Below are positions 59,133-64,000 of a stretch of 64,000 nucleotides of DNA, piece by piece; the first letter of the stretch is position 1; every line of letters starts with the position of its first letter. This DNA is from DATJLY01 sp035518375 (lineage in GTDB: Bacteria > Pseudomonadota > Alphaproteobacteria > ATCC43930 > CGMCC-115725). A program made the translations under genes and the position numbers. The notes beneath the pieces are model-generated. The model saw only the letters and a list, made by a program, of their open reading frames with translations. It ran no database searches and was not told where the DNA came from. The stretch is taken from contig DATIXQ010000040.1 in NCBI GenBank assembly GCA_035518375.1, positions 1 through 64,000 on the forward strand, written 5' to 3'.

Positions 59133-60716
59133 ATGTGCGCCACCACTACCCCCAAGACCGAGGCTTCACCCGAGCCGAGGAAAAACCGCGTCATCATTTT
59201 CGACACCACGCTGCGCGACGGCGAGCAGTCGCCCGGCGCTTCGATGAACCTCGACGAGAAGATCAAGATCGCGCTCCTGCTCGAGGAGATGGGCGTCGAC
59301 GTGATCGAGGCCGGCTTCCCGATCGCGTCCAACGGCGATTTCGAGGCCGTGCGCGAGATCGCGAAGCTCGTGAAGAATTCGCGCGTCTGCGGCCTCGCGC
59401 GCGCCGGCCGCGCCGACATCGACCGCGCCTGGGAGGCGGTGGAACACGCGGCGCTCCCGCGCATCCACACTTTCCTCTCGACCTCGCCCTTGCACATGAA
59501 GTTCAAGCTCCAGATGGAGCCTGAACAAGTGCATCAGGCCGTGATCGACAGCGTCACGCACGCCCGCAATCTCTGCCCCGACGTCGAATGGTCGCCTGAG
59601 GATGGCTCGCGCACCGAGCATGATTTCCTCTGCCGCACCGTCGAAAGCGCGATCAAGGCGGGCGCTGGCACCATCAACATCCCCGACACGGTGGGCTATG
59701 CCGTGCCGGAGGAGTTCGCGGCGCTCATCGCCATGCTGAAGAACCGCGTGCCCAACATCGACAAGGCGGTGATCTCGGTCCATTGCCACAACGATCTGGG
59801 CCTCGCGGTCGCCAATTCCTTGGCCGCCGTCGGAGCCGGCGCGCGCCAGGTCGAGTGCACCATCAACGGGCTCGGCGAGCGGGCGGGCAACGCCTCGCTC
59901 GAGGAGATCGTGATGGCGCTCCGCACGCGCCATGACGCCATGCCCTATTCGACCGGCGTCAAGACCGAGTACATCACGCGCGCCTCGCGCCTCGTCTCGG
60001 CCATCACCGGCTTCGTCGTGCAGCCCAACAAGGCGATCGTCGGCGCCAACGCCTTCGCGCATGAGAGCGGCATCCACCAGGACGGCATGCTGAAGCACGC
60101 CGGCACCTACGAGATCATGACGCCCGAGTCGGTGGGGCTCAACAAATCGACCCTCGTCATGGGCAAGCATTCGGGCCGCCACGCCTTCAAGATGAAGCTC
60201 GAGGAACTGGGCTTCGTCTTGGGCGACAACGCCATGAACGACGCGTTCCGCCGGTTCAAGGATCTCGCCGACCGCAAGAAGGAAGTCTACGACGAGGACA
60301 TCGTCGCCCTCGTCGATGACGAGATCCAGCACGGCGCCGAGCGCATTCGCTTCGTCTCGCTGGGCGTCGTTGCCGGCTCCAAGGGGCCGCAGACGGCCGA
60401 GCTCGAGCTCGTGGTCGACGGCGCGCCGCGCGCCACCAAGACCACGGGCAACGGCCCGGTCGACGCGCTCTTCAACGCGATCCGCGCACTCGTCCCGCAC
60501 GAGGCGCGCCTCATGCTCTACCAGGTTCACGCCGTGACCGAGGGCACCGACGCGCAGGCCGAGGTTACCGTCAGGCTCGAAGAGGGCGGCAAGACGGTTG
60601 TTGGTCAAGGCGCCGATGTTGACACGCTCGTCGCCTCGGCGCGGGCTTATATTCACGCATTGAACAAGCTTCTGACGAAGCGCGGGCGAAACGCGCCCGC
60701 GGCGATGTCGGCATAA
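59133..60716 (+). CDS. leuA: 2-isopropylmalate synthase
   Basis: 527 residues. First committed step of leucine synthesis (2-oxoisovalerate plus acetyl-CoA). Start ATG 59133. Catalytic barrel: IIFDTTLRDGEQSPGASMNL, VDVIEAGFPIASNGDFEAVR, VISVHCHNDLGLAVANSLAA (metal HxH) and NGLGERAGNASLEEIVMALR; then NAFAHESGIHQDGMLKHAGT in the linker and a C-terminal LeuA regulatory domain (DALFNAIRALVPHEARLMLY) expected to bind leucine. A strong hairpin follows the stop. Confidence 0.97.
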   Translation: MCATTTPKTEASPEPRKNRVIIFDTTLRDGEQSPGASMNLDEKIKIALLLEEMGVDVIEAGFPIASNGDFEAVREIAKLVKNSRVCGLARAGRADIDRAWEAVEHAALPRIHTFLSTSPLHMKFKLQMEPEQVHQAVIDSVTHARNLCPDVEWSPEDGSRTEHDFLCRTVESAIKAGAGTINIPDTVGYAVPEEFAALIAMLKNRVPNIDKAVISVHCHNDLGLAVANSLAAVGAGARQVECTINGLGERAGNASLEEIVMALRTRHDAMPYSTGVKTEYITRASRLVSAITGFVVQPNKAIVGANAFAHESGIHQDGMLKHAGTYEIMTPESVGLNKSTLVMGKHSGRHAFKMKLEELGFVLGDNAMNDAFRRFKDLADRKKEVYDEDIVALVDDEIQHGAERIRFVSLGVVAGSKGPQTAELELVVDGAPRATKTTGNGPVDALFNAIRALVPHEARLMLYQVHAVTEGTDAQAEVTVRLEEGGKTVVGQGADVDTLVASARAYIHALNKLLTKRGRNAPAAMSA

Positions 60717-60720
60717 AGAC

Positions 60721-60764
60721 CCCGTCCCATCCCTTCCGCCTCGCGCGGGAGGGATGCGGACGGG
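60721..60764 (+). terminator. Strong hairpin after leuA
   Basis: CCCGTCC pairs with GGACGGG and CATCCCTTCCGC pairs with GCGGGAGGGATG (one G-U pair), giving a 19-bp stem broken by one bulged C with a 5-nt loop. It starts 4 bp after the leuA stop. There is no downstream T-run, so it may act as a 3' stabiliser or Rho-assisted terminator between leuA and mreB. Confidence 0.7.
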
Positions 60765-60826
60765 TACATCATTCGGGTGGCTCACCGGGGACGACTGTCG
60801 TCCCAAGCACATGGAACTGGGCACGC

Positions 60827-61867
60827 ATGTTCGGAAATCTGTTGGGAATTCTCTCCGCCGACATGGCAATCGATCTCGGCACCGCCAACACGCTCGTCTA
60901 CGTGAAGGGGCGCGGCATCGTTCTGAACGAGCCGTCGGTGGTGGCGATCGCCAACGTCAAGGGCCGCAAGCAGGTGCTCGCGGTCGGCGACGAGGCCAAG
61001 ATGATGTTGGGCCGTACCCCCGGCAACATCCAGGCGATCCGGCCGCTCCGCGACGGCGTCATCGCCGATTTCGAGGTCGCGGAAGAGATGATCAAGCATT
61101 TCATTCGCAAGGTGCACAACCGCCGCAGCTTCGCCTCGCCGCAGATCATCGTCTGCGTGCCGTCGGGCTCCACCGCGGTCGAACGCCGGGCGATTCAGGA
61201 ATCGGCCGAGAGCGCCGGCGCCCGCCGCGTCTTCCTGATCGAAGAGCCGAGGGCCGCGGCGATCGGCGCCGGCCTGCCGGTGACGGAGCCGACAGGCTCG
61301 ATGGTCGTCGATATCGGCGGCGGCACGACCGAGGTCGCGGTGCTGTCCCTGGGCGGCATCGTCTATTCGCGCTCGGCCCGCGTCGCCGGCGACAAGATGG
61401 ACGAGGCCATCATCTCCTACATCCGCCGCAACCATAATCTGCTCGTCGGCGAGTCGAGCGCCGAGCGCATCAAGAAGGAGATCGGCTCGGCCTGCATGCC
61501 CGAAGAGGGCGAGGGCCGCGTCATGGAGATCAAGGGCCGCGACCTCATGAATGGGGTGCCCAAGGAGATCGTTATCAGCGAACGCCAGATCGCCGAGAGC
61601 CTTGCCGAGCCCGTCGGCGCCATCGTCGAGGCGGTGAAGGTCGCGCTCGAGCACACCGCGCCGGAGCTCGCGGCCGATATCGTCGACAAGGGCATCGTGC
61701 TGACGGGCGGCGGCGCCCTTTTGGGCAATCTCGACTACGTCCTGCGGCACGCCACTGGCTTGCCCGTTTCGATCGCCGATGACCCGTTGTCTTGTGTCGC
61801 GCTCGGAACGGGGCGGGCGCTCGAAGAGATGAAGACCCTAAAAAGCGTTCTGATTAGCATGTACTAG
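60827..61867 (+). CDS. mreB: Rod shape-determining protein MreB
   Basis: 346 residues. Bacterial actin that organises cell-wall elongation. MADMAIDLGTANTLVYVKG-type phosphate-1 loop (SADMAIDLGTANTLVYVKGR), IRPLRDGVIADFEVAEEMIK, GSTAVERRAIQESAESAGAR, MVVDIGGGTTEVAVLSLGGI (phosphate-2), and GIVLTGGGALLGNLDYVLRH. Start ATG 60827. First gene of mreB-mreC-mreD-mrdA, so the cell is expected to be a rod. Confidence 0.97.
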   Translation: MFGNLLGILSADMAIDLGTANTLVYVKGRGIVLNEPSVVAIANVKGRKQVLAVGDEAKMMLGRTPGNIQAIRPLRDGVIADFEVAEEMIKHFIRKVHNRRSFASPQIIVCVPSGSTAVERRAIQESAESAGARRVFLIEEPRAAAIGAGLPVTEPTGSMVVDIGGGTTEVAVLSLGGIVYSRSARVAGDKMDEAIISYIRRNHNLLVGESSAERIKKEIGSACMPEEGEGRVMEIKGRDLMNGVPKEIVISERQIAESLAEPVGAIVEAVKVALEHTAPELAADIVDKGIVLTGGGALLGNLDYVLRHATGLPVSIADDPLSCVALGTGRALEEMKTLKSVLISMY

Positions 61868-61970
61868 GCCGGTGTTTGATAGTAGAAGGTGAAGACGGCA
61901 GCAGCGGGAGTCGGCTGGAGGGAGGTCCGGCGGACCGCGTCCGGCGCGAGCCGGTGAGGACGGGCAGGAG

Positions 61971-62858
61971 ATGAGACTTTCACCTCCGGTGAGAGCCGCC
62001 GCGCAGCGCTTGGCGCTGCCAATGCTTCTATTCGTCTCGGCGCTGCTGATGATCCTCGGCAAGGCCGACATCTTCGTGATCGACAAGACGCGCACGGCGG
62101 TCGCCGACGCATTGGCACCTGTGATGGAGGCGGTGGCGGCGCCGCTTGCCGCGGTGAGCGCGGCCGTGGCGCGGGTCGAGGATGCCGTGGCCGTGTTCCG
62201 CGAGAATGCGAACCTGCGCGAGGAGAACGCGCGGCTCCTGCAGTGGCAGGAGGTGGCGCGGCGCCTCGCCGCCGAGAACGCATCGCTGCGCGATCTGACG
62301 AAGCTCGTGCCCGACCAATCGGCGACCTCGCTCTCCGCGCGGATCGTCGGCGATTCGGGCGGCGCCTTTCTGCGCAACGTGCTGGTCGATGCGGGCGCGC
62401 GCGACGGCGTCGTGCGCGGCGAGGCGGCGCTGACCGGCGAGGGCCTCATCGGCCGCGTCTCCGAGGTCGGCGCGCGGACCGCGCGCATCCTCCTCCTCAC
62501 CGATCTCAATTCGCATATCCCCGTCATGATCGAGCGCACGAGCGAGCGCGCGCTTCTCGACGGCGACAATTCGAACCGCCCGCGGCTCGCTTTCCTCGAC
62601 GCAAAGACCCCGATCGTCGCCGGCGACCGCGTCGTCACCAACGGCGCCGGCGGCGTGTTCCCGCCGGGCCTGCCGGTGGGCGTCGTCTCGGGCGTCGAGA
62701 ACGGCATCGTCCGTCTCGAGCCTTATGCCGATCTTTCGCGTCTCGATTTCGTGCGCCTCGTCGATTACGGACTTGGCGGCCTCTTGCCGCAGAGTGCCAT
62801 TCCGCCGCCGCGCGCGCCGCGCGCGAAGGGCCGCGCCGCCGTCGAGGCGGAGAAGTGA
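61971..62858 (+). CDS. mreC: Rod shape-determining protein MreC
   Basis: 295 residues from ATG 61971, with GGCAGGAG upstream. One TM helix (LALPMLLFVSALLMILGKAD), a periplasmic coiled coil (VFRENANLREENARLLQWQE), and the MreC beta-barrel domain (ARIVGDSGGAFLRNVLVDAG, LIGRVSEVGARTARILLLTD, RVVTNGAGGVFPPGLPVGVV). A short basic Pro/Ala C-terminal tail follows. Scaffolds the elongasome with MreB, MreD and PBP2. Confidence 0.95.
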   Translation: MRLSPPVRAAAQRLALPMLLFVSALLMILGKADIFVIDKTRTAVADALAPVMEAVAAPLAAVSAAVARVEDAVAVFRENANLREENARLLQWQEVARRLAAENASLRDLTKLVPDQSATSLSARIVGDSGGAFLRNVLVDAGARDGVVRGEAALTGEGLIGRVSEVGARTARILLLTDLNSHIPVMIERTSERALLDGDNSNRPRLAFLDAKTPIVAGDRVVTNGAGGVFPPGLPVGVVSGVENGIVRLEPYADLSRLDFVRLVDYGLGGLLPQSAIPPPRAPRAKGRAAVEAEK

Positions 62859-62903
62859 TGGTGCGGTGATGGCGGCAGTGCCGTCGCGATCGGTGGGTGA
62901 GCC

Positions 62904-63419
62904 ATGGCACGCGTGATGGCGCCGCGCGACAGCGGCGCGCCCGGCCGCGTGGTGCCGGTGCTCTCGACCTTCGTGTTTGTCGTCGTCTCGGTCGTGCCGC
63001 TGCACCTGCCGGGCTTCGCCGCCGTGAGCCCAAGCTTCGCGCTGATGGCGGTCTATCACTGGACCGTCTATCGCCCCGACCTGTTGCCGCAGGGTGCGGT
63101 CTTCGTCCTGGGCCTCCTGCTCGACCTTCTCACCGGCACGCCCTATCTCGGCGCCTCGGCGCTCACCTTTCTTATCGCGCGCACGGCCGTGCTGATGATC
63201 CGCCGCCATTTCGTCAACCGCGACTTCACGGTGCTGTGGCTCGGCTTCCTCGGTGTAGCATCGGCCGTCTTCGTCTTCTCCTGGGCGCTCGTTGGGATGC
63301 TGTCGGGCCACATGCTCGACGCGCGTCCGGTCGCGTTCGAGACGGCGCTCACGGTCGCGGCATATCCTGTCGGCAGCACTGTGCTGGTGCGGCTCCACCG
63401 CGCGTTCCTGAGAGGCTGA
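62904..63419 (+). CDS. mreD: Rod shape-determining protein MreD
   Basis: 171 residues with five to six TM helices (VVPVLSTFVFVVVSVVPLHL, DLLPQGAVFVLGLLLDLLTG, ALTFLIARTAVLMIRRHFVN and others). The short motif FVLGLLLDLLTGTPYLGASA is typical of MreD. ATG 62904 is preceded by GGTGGGTGAG. It lies 45 bp after mreC and 4 bp before mrdA. Confidence 0.92.
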   Translation: MARVMAPRDSGAPGRVVPVLSTFVFVVVSVVPLHLPGFAAVSPSFALMAVYHWTVYRPDLLPQGAVFVLGLLLDLLTGTPYLGASALTFLIARTAVLMIRRHFVNRDFTVLWLGFLGVASAVFVFSWALVGMLSGHMLDARPVAFETALTVAAYPVGSTVLVRLHRAFLRG

Positions 63420-63423
63420 CGAT

Positions 63424-64000
63424 ATGGCCGAGAAGCGCGAGGTCGCCCGCAGCAGCGTCTTGACGCGCCGCGCGCTCTTTCTCGCCGGCGGGCAAGCGGC
63501 GCTGCTCGCGACCGTGGCGGGCCGCCTCTATTACCTCCAGGTTGTCGAGGCCGGGCGCTACCAGATGCTGGCCGACGAGAACCGCATCAGCATCCGCCTC
63601 ATCGCGCCTCCGCGTGGGCGCATCCTCGACCGCTTCGGCGTGGCGCTCGCCTCGAACCGGCCGACCTACCGCGCCGAACTGGTGCCTGACCAGGCGGGCG
63701 ACATCGCCGCGACGCTCGACGCCGTGAACCGGCTCGTGCCCTTGACCGACACCGACCGCCGCCGCGTGCTGCACGATATCCGCGTGAAACACGGCTTCGT
63801 TCCGGTCGTGCTCAAGGAGAACATGAGCTGGGACGACATGGCGCGGCTCGAGGTCAACACCATCGAGCTCGCCGGCGTTACGGTCGAGCAGGGCCGCATC
63901 CGCGACTATCCGTTCGGCGCTACCGTGTCGCATCTCGTCGGCTATGTCGCCGCGGTCTCGGAAGAGGATCTGAAAGGCGACGATCCGCTGCTCGAGCTGC
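63424..64000 (+). CDS. mrdA: Penicillin-binding protein 2, N-terminal part (cut by window edge)
   Basis: 192 codons are present from ATG 63424 (MAEKREVARSSVLTRRALFL). One TM helix (FLAGGQAALLATVAGRLYYL), then the PBP dimerisation domain: YQMLADENRISIRLIAPPRG, RILDRFGVALASNRPTYRAE and YPFGATVSHLVGYVAAVSEE. The transpeptidase domain lies beyond the window. It is the elongation-specific transpeptidase working with MreBCD and RodA. Confidence 0.93.
   Translation, partial: MAEKREVARSSVLTRRALFLAGGQAALLATVAGRLYYLQVVEAGRYQMLADENRISIRLIAPPRGRILDRFGVALASNRPTYRAELVPDQAGDIAATLDAVNRLVPLTDTDRRRVLHDIRVKHGFVPVVLKENMSWDDMARLEVNTIELAGVTVEQGRIRDYPFGATVSHLVGYVAAVSEEDLKGDDPLLEL

Overview
The window is GC-rich (about two thirds G+C by eye), gene-dense chromosomal DNA from an alphaproteobacterium. 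The pointers are a class I 5-aminolevulinate synthase (hemA), leuA followed by mreB-mreC-mreD-mrdA, dxs-tlyA-rRNA methyltransferase, an ispH-hpnH pair for hopanoids, a DUF2336 protein, and perfect or near-perfect TTAA-N7-TTAA (CtrA-type) sites. A soil or freshwater Rhodospirillales-like lineage is a reasonable guess, but the sequence alone does not name a genus.

Layout. 0-2.1 kb: a thiamine-diphosphate enzyme (cut by the left edge) divergent from a fumarylacetoacetate-hydrolase-family enzyme, then a PilZ protein. 2.5-12.9 kb: a signalling block made of a four-gene operon (receiver-histidine kinase-receiver; TonB-dependent receptor; YfiR-like periplasmic protein; CHASE8-like hybrid kinase with two receivers and HPt), a LapG-like cysteine protease and a membrane sensor with a degenerate HD-GYP domain. 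12.9-14.4 kb: two GlcG/HbpS-like proteins and a VOC protein in one operon. 14.6-16.6 kb: two overlapping genes for secreted or anchored proteins that share a C-terminal cysteine domain, one with a collagen-like Gly-X-Y tract. 16.6-25.1 kb: an accessory-looking, somewhat AT-richer stretch with a porin, a three-gene operon (exported protein, amine-oxidase/methyltransferase fusion, tail-anchored protein) behind tandem FNR/FixK-type boxes, an N-demethylase gene broken by one amber codon, and a Tat-exported amine oxidase.

25.2-44.2 kb is mostly housekeeping: hpnH and ispH divergent from dxs-tlyA-rlmD; sppA-aroC-fabI with a DnaJ-like gene; pdxH-SDR-aromatic monooxygenase; class III aminotransferase-hemA-wHTH; a YkgJ protein. 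44.3-48.2 kb: a cupin gene and a peptide ABC importer lacking its ATPases. 48.3-58.7 kb: mixed accessory metabolism (luciferase-like monooxygenase, GH13 glucosidase, Mug glycosylase, DUF488, DUF2336, TonB-type protein, hydroxypyruvate isomerase with a second FAH-family enzyme). 58.9-64 kb: leuA and the rod-shape operon mreBCD-mrdA, cut by the right edge.

The most distinctive content is the 18.3-22.3 kb operon, which I could not assign to a described system. Next are the shared-domain pair at 14.6-16.6 kb and the c-di-GMP-themed signalling block. No tRNA, rRNA, CRISPR array or insertion sequence was seen.
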